This document shows positions 53,576-61,803 of a stretch of DNA of 64,000 nt, piece after piece. This DNA comes from Chryseobacterium sp. GVT01B. Its GTDB lineage: Bacteria > Bacteroidota > Bacteroidia > Flavobacteriales > Weeksellaceae. The stretch's first letter is position 1; each line of letters opens with the position of its first letter. Below the pieces are notes generated by a model. That model saw only the letters and a list, made by a program, of their open reading frames with translations. It was not told the DNA's origin and did not search any database. The stretch covers positions 496,001-560,000 of the forward strand of contig NZ_JAHXYI010000002.1 of assembly GCF_019970045.1 (NCBI RefSeq), read 5' to 3'. The translations under genes were made by a program, and so were the position numbers.

Positions 53576-54544
53576 TTATTTTTTCAGGATATAAATGTTT
53601 TCTTTTTTCTGTACTTCCAATCCAAGGATGAAGGCCAGAGATTCAATATTTTCTCCTACCGTTCCACCGGTAAAGTCTGCGGTAATTTTCTTATCTTCGG
53701 CATCTTTAGGATATAATATTTTTGTGTTATAGCTGCTCTCCAGAACCGATACGACTTCTTTTAAAGGAACATCATTAAAGCTTAAAGACAGAATTGAAGA
53801 AACTTTCTTCGCTGAATTTTTCACCGGACTTATTGAAATGACTGCTGTAGTATGTGCAATCCCGAAATTCGTCCATTTCTGATTCGGTTTAAGGAAAGAA
53901 ACCGGAACTCCCGGAGAAGATACAGCCACCTTCCCTTCATAAAGATCAACTGCTTTTCTCTTCCCTGATTGGGATATTTTAAATACCGTTCCCAAAACTT
54001 TAGTACTGAAACCATCAGCACGGACTACAAAAGGATGTACTTTTGACTTGGCTACGGAGAAGATGGCATCTCCTTTTAAATCCACCACTCTGGTAGAAGC
54101 AGGAAATGATTTCTCAACGATAAGTTCAGCGCCCGGTAAGAGTGTAACCACAGATCCGTCTTCGAGATGAACAATACGGTTTTCCGATGTTGCAAGATAA
54201 ATATCAGGCTTAATGAACATAGTATACGTGAAAATACCTCCCAGTGACAAAAGCAGAATAATAACCGCTGCAATTTTATACAGGTTGGTTTTAAACCTTT
54301 TTACAGAATGGATAGAAATAATATCTGTTTGAGGAAAATAATGTTCCAGTCCGGATAATACCCTTTCTTTAGATTCTTTTCTATAAACAGTATCCAGATC
54401 TTTTTCAGTCCGGATTCTCCATTTTGTTAAAAGTTCTTTTTCTTTTTCAGAAATTGGTTCTTCAGAAACTTCCCTTTCCCACAGTCTGAAAACAAAGGCT
54501 TCAATATTTTTATATGTTAAACGATTTTTCATAAAGTCTTTCAT
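53576..54544 (-). CDS. FecR-family anti-sigma factor
   Basis: About 322 residues. A cytoplasmic helical N-terminus (about 1-75) that would hold the sigma factor is followed by one membrane helix (AVIILLLSLGGIFTYTMF, about 90), a FecR domain (about 112-215; HLEDGSVVTLLPGAEL, GDAIFSVAKSKVHPFVV) and a C-terminal DUF4974-like domain (LSFNDVPLKEVVSVLESSYN). This is the standard Bacteroidota anti-sigma that reads the state of the receptor's STN domain across the periplasm. The ATG at 54544 is chosen; a GTG at 54553 is possible. Confidence 0.9.
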   Translation of the reverse strand: MKDFMKNRLTYKNIEAFVFRLWEREVSEEPISEKEKELLTKWRIRTEKDLDTVYRKESKERVLSGLEHYFPQTDIISIHSVKRFKTNLYKIAAVIILLLSLGGIFTYTMFIKPDIYLATSENRIVHLEDGSVVTLLPGAELIVEKSFPASTRVVDLKGDAIFSVAKSKVHPFVVRADGFSTKVLGTVFKISQSGKRKAVDLYEGKVAVSSPGVPVSFLKPNQKWTNFGIAHTTAVISISPVKNSAKKVSSILSLSFNDVPLKEVVSVLESSYNTKILYPKDAEDKKITADFTGGTVGENIESLAFILGLEVQKKENIYILKK

Positions 54545-54774
54545 GGTATTCACAGATACTTCTATCTATAAGACAGTGAAAATGAAAAACTTCCCCAGGG
54601 CATTCTTAACGTTATATTCATATTATGAGCAAATTGTTAATAATTTTCACCATTTTTCACATTTAGCCAACATTAAGCCGCTATTTTGACCCCGTTTTTC
54701 AGAAATATTTAATCTTACCATCCCCAAAGTTCACAAAAAGTTAATTTTCCTTTAGGTAATTTTGCATCAACAAT
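54545..54774. promoter_or_regulatory. fecI/fecR divergent promoter region
   Basis: TAATTTTG (54757-54764) matches the -7 element for the sigma-factor gene and would put its transcript start within a few bases of the ATG at 54775, so the mRNA may be almost leaderless. No good -33 TTG is seen. On the FecR side the sequence is AT-rich without a housekeeping-type match, as expected for an ECF-dependent promoter. Confidence 0.4.
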
Positions 54775-55401
54775 ATGAGCCCAACAGACTATACATTATT
54801 AAAGAAAATAAAATCAGGCGACCGCCCTGCATTTATGCTGCTGTATGACCGATACTGGGATAGTCTATATAACTTTGTTTTTGTACGGACCCGGGATAAA
54901 GAAATTGCTGAGGAAATTCTTCAGAACTTATGGGTAAAAATTCTTGAGAATACAGATACGATACAAACTGACGATTCCGAAAGTGCAAAAGGCTATCTTC
55001 TCCGCCATCTTCATTACCGTATCCTTGATTTTTACAACAGTTATAAAAAAGCCCCTCCAACGCTGAGTATTGACGAGTTTGACATCCCCAATGAATTAGA
55101 GATATCAGATACTGATTATTTTGAAATTCTTGAGGAGAATGAAATCAATTCTTTATTATCAATGATTGATGAAGTGGTTGCCAGCCTTCCTTCCACAGAG
55201 CAGCAGGTCTATGATATGAGGATCCGGAAAAATATGTCCGTTAATGAAACCGCAGAAGCATTGGGACTCAGCAATAAGACGGTAAGTAATAAATTAAGCA
55301 AAGCTTTGGGTGAAATCCGTGAACAGCTGAATCCGGAATATCAGTCGTCTAAGAAATTAGTCTCTATTCTGTTGCTGATGGATATTTTGATGAGGTATTG
55401 A
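54775..55401 (+). CDS. ECF sigma factor (FecI-type)
   Basis: A 208-residue sigma factor with region 2 (about 10-75; AFMLLYDRYWDSLYNFVFV, KEIAEEILQNLWVKIL) and region 4 (about 135-190; LPSTEQQVYDMRI, SVNETAEALGLSNKTVSNK). The C-terminus is hydrophobic (LVSILLLMDILM), as in many Bacteroidota ECFs. It is divergent from fecR. It should direct transcription of the fecR-receptor-lipoprotein operon when released. The 98-bp repeat array begins 20 bp after its stop, with no terminator between. Confidence 0.9.
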   Translation: MSPTDYTLLKKIKSGDRPAFMLLYDRYWDSLYNFVFVRTRDKEIAEEILQNLWVKILENTDTIQTDDSESAKGYLLRHLHYRILDFYNSYKKAPPTLSIDEFDIPNELEISDTDYFEILEENEINSLLSMIDEVVASLPSTEQQVYDMRIRKNMSVNETAEALGLSNKTVSNKLSKALGEIREQLNPEYQSSKKLVSILLLMDILMRY

Positions 55402-55420
55402 GAGCGGGGTTCGGGGTTGT

Positions 55421-56100
55421 GTCAATCGTCAATTTGCTGCGCAGTCAATCGTCAATTTTTACAGAACTTATTAAAATTCACAGCGAAGCGGATTCACTAT
55501 TCACTATTGATATTTTGCGTTAATGGTCAATTTGCTGCGCAGTCAATCGTCAATTTTTACAGAACTTATTAAAATTCACAGCGAAGCGGATTCACTGTTC
55601 ACCATTGGTATTTTGCGTTAATTGTCAATTTGCTGCGCAGTCAATCATCAATTTTTACAGAACTTATTAAAATTCACAGCGAAGCGGATTCACTATTCAC
55701 TATTGATATTTTGCGTTAATGGTCAATTTGCTGCGCAGTCAATCGTCAATTTTTACAGAACTTATTAAAATTCACAGCGAAGCGGATTCACTATTCACCA
55801 TTGATATTTTGCGTTAATTGTCAATTTGCTGTACAGTCAATCGTCAATTTTTTACAGAACTTATTAAAATTCACAGCAAAGCGGATTCACTATTCACCAT
55901 TGATATTTTGCGTTAATTGTCAATTTGCTGTACAGTCAATCGTCAATTTTACAGAACTTATTAAAATTCACAGCAAAGCAGATTCACTATTCACCATTGA
56001 TATTTTGCGTTAATTGTCAATTTGCTGTACAGTCAATCGTCAATTTTACAGAACTTATTAAAATTCACAGCAAAGCAGATTCACTATTCACCATTCACTA
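55421..56100. repeat. Seven-copy 98-bp tandem repeat
   Basis: The word AATTTGCTG recurs at 55431, 55529, 55627, 55725, 55823, 55922 and 56019, a period of 98 bp (97-99 in the last units). Each unit holds CTGCGCAG or CTGTACAG, the stretch ACAGAACTTATTAAAATTC and short ATTCAC repeats. Units 1-4 share one form, 5-7 another. Open frames across it are by-products of the period. It separates the convergent sigma-factor and phosphatase genes. Confidence 0.93.
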
Positions 56101-56108
56101 TTATCAAC

Positions 56109-56756
56109 TTATTCACTAAACACCGGCAGCAAAGTATTGCTAAAGTTCAATATTCTAAAGTCGGCAAGATCAGAATCAATGCTTTCATCATCATTGGTAA
56201 AAACGATGGTCTGCATTCCTGCTTCTTTTGCAGCCTTTAATCCTGAGTGACTGTCTTCAATAGCAATGCAGTATTCAGGAGAGACACCAAGGCTTTTTGC
56301 AGAGGTAAGATATACAGCTGGATGAGGTTTGCCATGGGTTTCAAATTCAGATGAATGAACAGTATCAAACAGATCACGAACCTGAAGCTTTTCCAGAACT
56401 ACGTTTGCCACACGCAAAGGTGCATTAGTTGCCAATCCTATTTTATATTCTTTATTCTTAAGATGTCTGATAAATTCCTGTACACCAGACATGGTACAGT
56501 CCTGGGTTTGTATCAGGTCGATCACTTTTGAAACAACTTTATTTTCCAGATCAGATGCATCCCGGTTTTCCCATGGAAATCTTTCATACCAGAATTCTGT
56601 CACTTCCTGAGTGGTCATGTATTTGGTTTGCGCCGCCAACTCTTCCGTTACCTGTACTCCATAGGATGAAAATACATCAAGCTCTGCCTGGGTCCAGAAT
56701 TTTTCTGAATCTATCAGGACGCCATCCATGTCAAATATTACTGCTTTTAAAGCCAT
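56109..56756 (-). CDS. hxpB: HAD-family phosphatase (HxpB-like)
   Basis: A 215-residue HAD hydrolase of the beta-phosphoglucomutase-like group. Motif I is FDMDGVLIDSE (residues 8-18, nucleophile Asp), with a helical cap (about 20-85), motif II LATNAP (about 107), the motif III Lys in HGKPHPAVYL (about 140) and motif IV AIEDSHSGLKAAK (about 164). It is close in pattern to the hexitol/sugar phosphatase HxpB (YniC). It would remove phosphate from small sugar phosphates such as 2-deoxyglucose-6-phosphate. It ends right at the 98-bp repeat array and lies 20 bp after the SufR-like gene. Confidence 0.85.
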   Translation of the reverse strand: MALKAVIFDMDGVLIDSEKFWTQAELDVFSSYGVQVTEELAAQTKYMTTQEVTEFWYERFPWENRDASDLENKVVSKVIDLIQTQDCTMSGVQEFIRHLKNKEYKIGLATNAPLRVANVVLEKLQVRDLFDTVHSSEFETHGKPHPAVYLTSAKSLGVSPEYCIAIEDSHSGLKAAKEAGMQTIVFTNDDESIDSDLADFRILNFSNTLLPVFSE

Positions 56757-56776
56757 CTTTTGAATAATAAATTAAA

Positions 56777-57397
56777 TTACTGGCTGATTTTATAAACACA
56801 ACGCTGCCCGCCGGAAATAATATGGTCTACTCTCTCAACCGTATATTCTTTCCCGATCAGCGACTGGAAATTGGATAATTCAGCACGGCAGAATCCCTGA
56901 CATTCTGTTGCTGCAGCACATATCGGACAATGGTTTTCAATCAGAAAATAATCTGTTCCTTCTTTTTTCCATTCTGCCATATATCCCTCTTCACTGCGTA
57001 CTTTTGCAAGGGATTCAAGGCGTTGTTCCAGAGATTTTGCCTTAGAAAGTATTTTTTCATACCGTTCATGAGTATTCTTCTCACGGTCACTGATTAATAA
57101 ATTCAGGGCATTTTCACCTAAAAGATTTTTCACTGATTTCAGAATCTGAACGGTTACATCTGCATGGGTATCTGGAAACTGACCCAATCCTTTTTCAGTA
57201 AGGGTATAGTAAGTAGAGGGACGTCCCACGCCTTCACTCTTCACCAACGACTCAATCAATCCTTCCTGAGCAAGATTTAATAAATGTTTTCTTGCCCCTT
57301 CTTTGGTAATTGACAATTCTTCAGCGATAAGAAGTGATGTAACTTCACCTCTCATCTTTAAAAACATCAGAATACGATCAGCAGCCGGCTTCTTCAT
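56777..57397 (-). CDS. SufR-like winged-helix regulator with C-terminal cysteines
   Basis: A 206-residue regulator. The N-terminal helix-turn-helix (about 5-70) has LLIAEELSITKEGARKHLLN. A helical middle leads to a cysteine-rich C-terminus, CPICAAATECQGFC (about 158-171) plus a later Cys in QRCVYKIS. This layout is that of SufR-type repressors, which hold an iron-sulfur cluster on C-terminal cysteines and lose DNA binding when it is damaged. It is divergent from superoxide dismutase, and both promoters contain GTTG/CAAC dyads. The HAD gene lies 20 bp downstream. Control of SOD by this protein is inference. Confidence 0.83.
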   Translation of the reverse strand: MKKPAADRILMFLKMRGEVTSLLIAEELSITKEGARKHLLNLAQEGLIESLVKSEGVGRPSTYYTLTEKGLGQFPDTHADVTVQILKSVKNLLGENALNLLISDREKNTHERYEKILSKAKSLEQRLESLAKVRSEEGYMAEWKKEGTDYFLIENHCPICAAATECQGFCRAELSNFQSLIGKEYTVERVDHIISGGQRCVYKISQ

Positions 57398-57409
57398 TTA
57401 GCAATATTT

Positions 57410-57563
57410 AAGTTGTTTTATTTTTCAACAACAAATATAGTCATTTTCTATAACCTCAAAAAAAATCACACAAACAACACATTAACAATCTTTTGAATCA
57501 TAAAAACACAAAATCTATAAAACAACCTAAAAGTTGTTTTATTCAAATATATTTTTACCTTTG
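57410..57563. promoter_or_regulatory. Paired operators and promoters between SufR-like and SOD genes
   Basis: The SOD side has AAAACAAC (57519-57526) and GTTGTTTT (57533-57540) with N6 between, then TACCTTTG (57556-57563), a -7 element. The TTG in the right arm (57534-57536) sits at the -33 position with 19 bp spacing. The regulator side (minus) has TATATTTG (57432-57439) as -7, and a second dyad GTTGTT (57412-57417)/AACAAC (57427-57432) at its start point. AAGTTGTTTTATT occurs at both sites. Confidence 0.68.
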
Positions 57564-57591
57564 TCAGACAATAATCAAAAAAATAAATACG

Positions 57592-58218
57592 ATGAACCCA
57601 TTTACATTACCTCAGTTACCTTATGCTTATGATGCTTTGGAACCTTTTATAGATAAAGAAACAATGACAATTCATCACCAGCGCCACCACCAGGCTTATG
57701 TTGATAATCTGAATGCAGCGCTGGCACAAACCAATGAAATCAATCCTGATCTTGATTCTTTACTGCAAAGAATAAGTGAATACAGTCCTGCTGTAAGAAA
57801 TAACGGCGGAGGACACTACAACCACTCTTTATTCTGGGAAATTCTTTCGGCTCAACCAAAACTTGCTCCTGAAGGTGCGCTTCATGATGCTCTCATTGCC
57901 ACTTTTGGAAGTCTTGAAAATCTTAAAGCAGAAATGAAAAAAACAGGTTTGTCACAATTCGGGTCCGGATGGGTATGGCTTTTTGTAAAATTCAACGGAT
58001 CTCTGGCCATCAGTTCAACCCCTAATCAGGATAATCCGATGATGGATGTTCTTTCGATGAACAGAGGCTTCCCTATTCTTGGGATAGATGTGTGGGAACA
58101 TTCTTATTATCTGAACTATCAGAATAAAAGGGCAGATTATCTGGATTCTTTCTGGTCGGTATTGGATTGGTCTTCTGTGGAAAGAAAATATGAAGAAGCT
58201 TTGTCAAAAGTAAGATAA
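57592..58218 (+). CDS. Superoxide dismutase (Mn/Fe type)
   Basis: A 208-residue SOD from the ATG at 57592 (the frame stays open to 57493 but that part spans the promoter). Metal ligands are the first His of IHHQRHH (about 28), the His in HYNHSLFW (about 81), and the Asp and His in GIDVWEHSYYLNYQNKRADYL (about 165-169). GGGHYNHSLFWE and QFGSGWVWL are the usual active-site neighbours. Choice between Mn and Fe cannot be made securely. It removes superoxide in the cytoplasm. DUF2480 follows 23 bp later and an FMN reductase 3 bp after that. Confidence 0.95.
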   Translation: MNPFTLPQLPYAYDALEPFIDKETMTIHHQRHHQAYVDNLNAALAQTNEINPDLDSLLQRISEYSPAVRNNGGGHYNHSLFWEILSAQPKLAPEGALHDALIATFGSLENLKAEMKKTGLSQFGSGWVWLFVKFNGSLAISSTPNQDNPMMDVLSMNRGFPILGIDVWEHSYYLNYQNKRADYLDSFWSVLDWSSVERKYEEALSKVR

Positions 58219-58241
58219 GCAACACTGAAAGTAAACAAACT

Positions 58242-58742
58242 ATGACTGAGGAAAATTTTATCAATAAAGCAAAAGCTTCAGGTATTATTGCTCTTGATCT
58301 TTCAGACTACAAACCGACAACGGAAATTGTGGAACTGGATATAAAAGCTCATCTCTTCATGGGAATGATTGTCAAGGAAAAAGAGTTTAAAGAATCAATT
58401 GCTACGGTGGATTTTTCTGTCTATAACGAAAAAGCAGTAGGAATCATCTGCTCTACGGATGCGATTATCCCGCCATGGGCCTATATGCTGATCATGGAAA
58501 AACTATCACCTTATGCTTCTTATGTAGATTTAAACAATGCAGAAACGGTTCTGCTTGATCTCTGGAAACGCCGTCTCATCTATGCAGACCTGAAACAGTA
58601 CAGAAATCAGAAAGTAGTAGTCCGGGCGAGTACCCATCATGATCCTGCCCTTTATTTATTAGCTGCAGGGCTTCTGAAACCTTTGGTTAAAACACTGATG
58701 TACGGTGAGATAGGTTTACCTAAAGTAATTTTTAAACAATAA
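58242..58742 (+). CDS. DUF2480 family protein
   Basis: A 166-residue protein matching, as I recall it, the DUF2480 family of Bacteroidota: GIIALDLSDYKP near the start, IVKEKEFKESIATVDFSVYN, IPPWAYMLIMEKLSPYAS and QKVVVRASTHHDPALYLL. There is no signal peptide and no known catalytic motif. It lies between SOD and the FMN reductase with 23-bp and 3-bp gaps, which suggests a role in redox or metal handling. The function is unknown. Confidence 0.85.
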   Translation: MTEENFINKAKASGIIALDLSDYKPTTEIVELDIKAHLFMGMIVKEKEFKESIATVDFSVYNEKAVGIICSTDAIIPPWAYMLIMEKLSPYASYVDLNNAETVLLDLWKRRLIYADLKQYRNQKVVVRASTHHDPALYLLAAGLLKPLVKTLMYGEIGLPKVIFKQ

Positions 58743-58745
58743 GAA

Positions 58746-59288
58746 ATGAAAGCAATCATATTCAACGGATCTCTGGAAAGAAGATCACAATCTACTTCCG
58801 GACTGATTTCCAATTACTTTTCAGAGCGCCTGAAAATGCTGGGAATTCAGACTGATATTTTTACCCTTGCTGATTCCGGTATTCCGCTATTTGATGTCAC
58901 ACTTACCAAAACTCCTCTGGCAGTAGAACGCATGACCCAGATGTTTACCGATGCTGAGCTGCACATCTGGCTGGCTCCGCTTTACCACGGAAGCATTCCG
59001 GGAGTGATGAAAAACTGTCTGGACTGGCTTGAAGTGACCGCCAACAGGTACGAGCCTTATCTTACTGATAAAACTGTCGGACTCGTATGCTGGGCAGATG
59101 GTCTTCAGGCTATGCAGGGAATCAACACCATGGATTCTATTGCCAAGTCATTAAGAGCATGGTCATTACCATTCAGTGTACCTATTGTGAGATCATCATT
59201 ATTTGATCCTGAACAATCAACTGAAATTTCGGAGCTCTATTCCGGCAAGTTTGATAAACTTATCAGTCTCGCAACAACTAAAAAATAG
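58746..59288 (+). CDS. NADPH-dependent FMN reductase family protein
   Basis: A 180-residue flavodoxin-like protein. The FMN phosphate loop is FNGSLERRSQSTS (about 5-17). LAPLYHGSIPGVMKNCLDWLE (centre about 87) is the family's central signature, and GLVCWADGLQAMQG (about 113) follows. It probably reduces flavin, quinone or azo-type compounds with NAD(P)H. It closes the SOD-DUF2480-reductase unit, 3 bp behind DUF2480. Its transcript may stop at the hairpin near 59471. Confidence 0.85.
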   Translation: MKAIIFNGSLERRSQSTSGLISNYFSERLKMLGIQTDIFTLADSGIPLFDVTLTKTPLAVERMTQMFTDAELHIWLAPLYHGSIPGVMKNCLDWLEVTANRYEPYLTDKTVGLVCWADGLQAMQGINTMDSIAKSLRAWSLPFSVPIVRSSLFDPEQSTEISELYSGKFDKLISLATTKK

Positions 59289-59470
59289 AAAGCCTGAATC
59301 CTTCAACATTCATAAAGTCAAAAGATTAGTCTAGTGATACCATTTATAAAGCAGATGCAGGGACTTCTCACAGAAATTGCTGCAGATTAATGATTTAAAA
59401 ATAAAAAATAGCACACTTTATGCTGCTTATTTTCAAAGAACAGTGTTGAACTACTGTAATTAAGTTTAGC

Positions 59471-59511
59471 AGGGATTTCTGAACCGTTCAACGTTGAAGA
59501 AATCCCTTTTT
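59471..59511 (+). terminator. Hairpin with T run before the ferredoxin gene
   Basis: AGGGATTTC (59471-59479) and GAAATCCCT (59499-59507) form a stem with an inner TTCAACGTTGAA palindrome, followed by TTTTT. It is 183 bp past the reductase stop and only 24 bp before the ferredoxin start, so it may be an attenuator as well as a terminator. The gap 59289-59470 holds nothing else I can name. Confidence 0.75.
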
Positions 59512-59534
59512 AAAACCCTCTAAACATACACAAT

Positions 59535-59885
59535 ATGGCTATAAAAATAACGGATGCCTGTATCAATTGTGGGGCCTGCGAACCTGAATGTCCCAACTCC
59601 GCCATTTATGAAGGAGCCATCGACTGGCGCTGGAAAGACAAGACCAAACTTTCTGGTCATATAATTTTCCCGGACGGGACGGAAGCTGATGCCGATACTT
59701 ATAATGAAGCTGTATCTGACGAGGTTTATTATATCGTATCCGGAAAATGTACGGAATGTAAAGGCTTTCATGAGGAACCTCAGTGTAAGGCGGTATGCCC
59801 CGTAGACTGTTGTATTGATGATCCTGATCATCGGGAAACGGATGAAGTATTACTGGATCGGCAGAAATTCATGCACAGTGCTTAA
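59535..59885 (+). CDS. 2[4Fe-4S] ferredoxin (YfhL-like)
   Basis: A 116-residue ferredoxin. The first cluster motif is CINCGACEPECP (residues 10-21). The second has CTECKGF (about 76) and CKAVCPVDCC (about 88-97), with the wide spacing between the second pair typical of YfhL/Alvin-type ferredoxins. It transfers electrons at low potential in the cytoplasm. It lies just behind the SOD-FMN reductase group but is separated by a terminator-like hairpin, so it probably has its own control. Confidence 0.92.
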   Translation: MAIKITDACINCGACEPECPNSAIYEGAIDWRWKDKTKLSGHIIFPDGTEADADTYNEAVSDEVYYIVSGKCTECKGFHEEPQCKAVCPVDCCIDDPDHRETDEVLLDRQKFMHSA

Positions 59886-60000
59886 AAGTCGACACAATGT
59901 ATAAATTCATTTTTTATTAGACCTCTGCACTATGCTTAACGATGGAATAGAATCTGGGAATTCTTAAGAAATTTCTATCTTTTATATTTAATTTCAATAG

Positions 60001-60024
60001 AGGCGGGTTTTAACCCGCCTTTTT
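60001..60024 (+). terminator. Ferredoxin terminator
   Basis: AGGCGGGTTT and AAACCCGCCT... form a strong GC stem directly followed by TTTT. A second hairpin TTTTGGC/GCCAAAA (60038-60055) overlaps the end of the convergent reductase gene. Confidence 0.92.
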
Positions 60025-60045
60025 ATATTTCTTTTTCTTTTGGCT

Positions 60046-60993
60046 TTAGCCAAAACTTATTTTTGCTTTAATCTCAGTGTAGATTTTCTGAGTAAAAGGA
60101 GTATCAATACCTGTTTCAGAGCCATATTTCAGTACAGCTCCTGCAAACAGCTCCAGTTCGTTTTCTTTCTTTCCTGAATGAATGTCAAGCTGTAAAGAAG
60201 TAGGCGTTTCAAAAGGAAATGTAGACGCTTTTTCAAAGGTTTTATCAACGATGTCTTCCTGAAGATAGATTTCTTTTTTATCTGCAATCTGCTTTATTTC
60301 TTTCATAATTCCGGCAGCTTCATGCTTTTGCTGTTCATTTATACACACCGTCCCAATGGATGAATTATGTTTAGCTGTTACCAATCCGAAACTGGCAATG
60401 AAAATAAATTTCGTCCAGATATCTGTTAATGAATTGTCTTTAAAGTCAAAATCAATTTTACTTTCGCTCAAAAGGTCGGTAATCCACTCCAGAGAGGTGG
60501 AGAAATGCTCAGGATCTCTTCCCACAATCATTTTCCCGGCTTTTCCTTTATGTTCCACAATTCCTCTTTCCTTAATATGGGAAGCTACATAGATACAAGT
60601 CGGTAGAACCATATGCTCAGGAATTATTTTACGTATTCTGTCATAAATATCTGCTCCGTTCATCATCGGAAGCAAAATGGTTTCTTTATGAATGACTGGC
60701 AGCAGTTGTTTACACACATTTTCAAGATCATATTCCTTTACACAGATCAGCACGAGATCAGGATTTTGAATATCACTGATATTCTCTTCAACAGCATTGG
60801 GATATGTCTGAGTATTGGAATGTTCGGGAGACAGCAGAGTCAATCCGTTTTGTTTTATTTTTTCATAAGTTTCCCCACGTGCAACAAAAGAAATATGATA
60901 TTTCCCTGAAGTTTCATTGGCCTGATTTATTTTAAAACCAAAGTAACCACCTACTCCACCTAATCCTACAACGACAATATGTTTTTTGTTCAT
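60046..60993 (-). CDS. Ketopantoate reductase-like (2-dehydropantoate 2-reductase) enzyme
   Basis: About 315 residues. The NADP-binding motif is VVVGLGGVGGYFG (about 6-18), and VKEYDLENVCKQLLP, MMNGADIYDRI and LTDIWTKFIFIASFGLVTA (with the catalytic Lys expected in WTKF) are family markers. It is a PanE/ApbA-family member; such enzymes reduce ketopantoate or similar 2-oxo acids. The ATG at 60993 is chosen because it gives MNKKHIVVVG; a GTG at 61038 also opens the frame. A Crp/Fnr gene lies 63 bp upstream on the same strand. A pathway role in CoA synthesis is likely but not shown. Confidence 0.85.
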   Translation of the reverse strand: MNKKHIVVVGLGGVGGYFGFKINQANETSGKYHISFVARGETYEKIKQNGLTLLSPEHSNTQTYPNAVEENISDIQNPDLVLICVKEYDLENVCKQLLPVIHKETILLPMMNGADIYDRIRKIIPEHMVLPTCIYVASHIKERGIVEHKGKAGKMIVGRDPEHFSTSLEWITDLLSESKIDFDFKDNSLTDIWTKFIFIASFGLVTAKHNSSIGTVCINEQQKHEAAGIMKEIKQIADKKEIYLQEDIVDKTFEKASTFPFETPTSLQLDIHSGKKENELELFAGAVLKYGSETGIDTPFTQKIYTEIKAKISFG

Positions 60994-61056
60994 GAAATTA
61001 TTTTCAGCAAATATCAGGGTTGATCTCTGAACTATCACTTGACAAATGAAAAGAAA

Positions 61057-61638
61057 TTAAAGTTTATGAATATCCCTTCTGATCCGGCTCAGGGAACTGT
61101 CTTTGATTCCCAGGTAAGAAGCAATTATCTTCAAAGGAACATGCTGAAAAATATCTGGATCTTTCTTCATCAGGTTAAAATATCTTGTGGAAGCTTTCTG
61201 ACTGGCCATTTCTATCAATCTGTCATGAATATTGTAGTAATTAAGCACAAAAAGAAGCCGGCTGAACTCCCTGAATTCAGGAATATTGTGAAAATTATCC
61301 TGTACATTTTCCAATCCTGTTTCCCAGAAAATACAATCGGTTACCGTCTGGTATATTTCTTTGGTTGGCTGCTGCCTGAAGAAAGACAGAAAATCATTCA
61401 CAAAGCAGGGTGCCGTATAGATATTGGTTGTGATTTCCTCATTATCTTCATTCAGTATGTAGGAACGTACATACCCTTTTTCCAGAAAGTATGTTTTAGT
61501 ACTTATTGCATCCTTATCCAACAAAATAGTATTGCCTTTTAATTCAAAATGGATAAATTTTTCTGTGATCTTTTCAACCACTTCCGCTTTGATAGTGAAA
61601 AGGGAATGAAAGTAAGTGTTAAGTGATGATTTGTCCAT
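61057..61638 (-). CDS. Crp/Fnr-type regulator, second copy
   Basis: About 193 residues. The cyclic-nucleotide-type domain (about 15-125) has LEKGYVRSYIL and ITTNIYTAPCFVNDFLSFF, typical of the Bacteroidota Crp subfamily. The C-terminal helix-turn-helix reads VPLKIIASYLGIKDSSLSRI. No FNR cysteines are seen. I chose the ATG at 61638 (MDKSSLNTYF), since the frame's earlier start adds unlike residues. It may be co-transcribed with the ketopantoate reductase-like gene. The ligand and targets are unknown. Confidence 0.86.
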   Translation of the reverse strand: MDKSSLNTYFHSLFTIKAEVVEKITEKFIHFELKGNTILLDKDAISTKTYFLEKGYVRSYILNEDNEEITTNIYTAPCFVNDFLSFFRQQPTKEIYQTVTDCIFWETGLENVQDNFHNIPEFREFSRLLFVLNYYNIHDRLIEMASQKASTRYFNLMKKDPDIFQHVPLKIIASYLGIKDSSLSRIRRDIHKL

Positions 61639-61803
61639 GAGAATAAGAACTATGATACATTTATTTTTGAAATCTCTCCAAAACAAAAATAGTATTTAAA
61701 ATCTTAGCGTTTGCTTTAATTCTGTACAATGAGGAATATTTTGTCAGTCTATTCCAAATTTTGTAATTTTCTTCTTTAAAAGCAACATTCTGCAGGTATA
61801 ATT

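Noticed and set aside
55421..56100. Possible CRISPR array or repeat-containing small proteins
   Set aside because: The units are contiguous 98-bp copies with no unique spacers and no cas genes. The open frames across them arise from the period and lack codon bias or start signals.
57493..57591. N-terminal extension of superoxide dismutase
   Set aside because: The extra 33 codons run through the promoter and operator, are rich in Lys/Ile without signal-peptide character, and SOD homologues start at MNPFTLP-like sequence.
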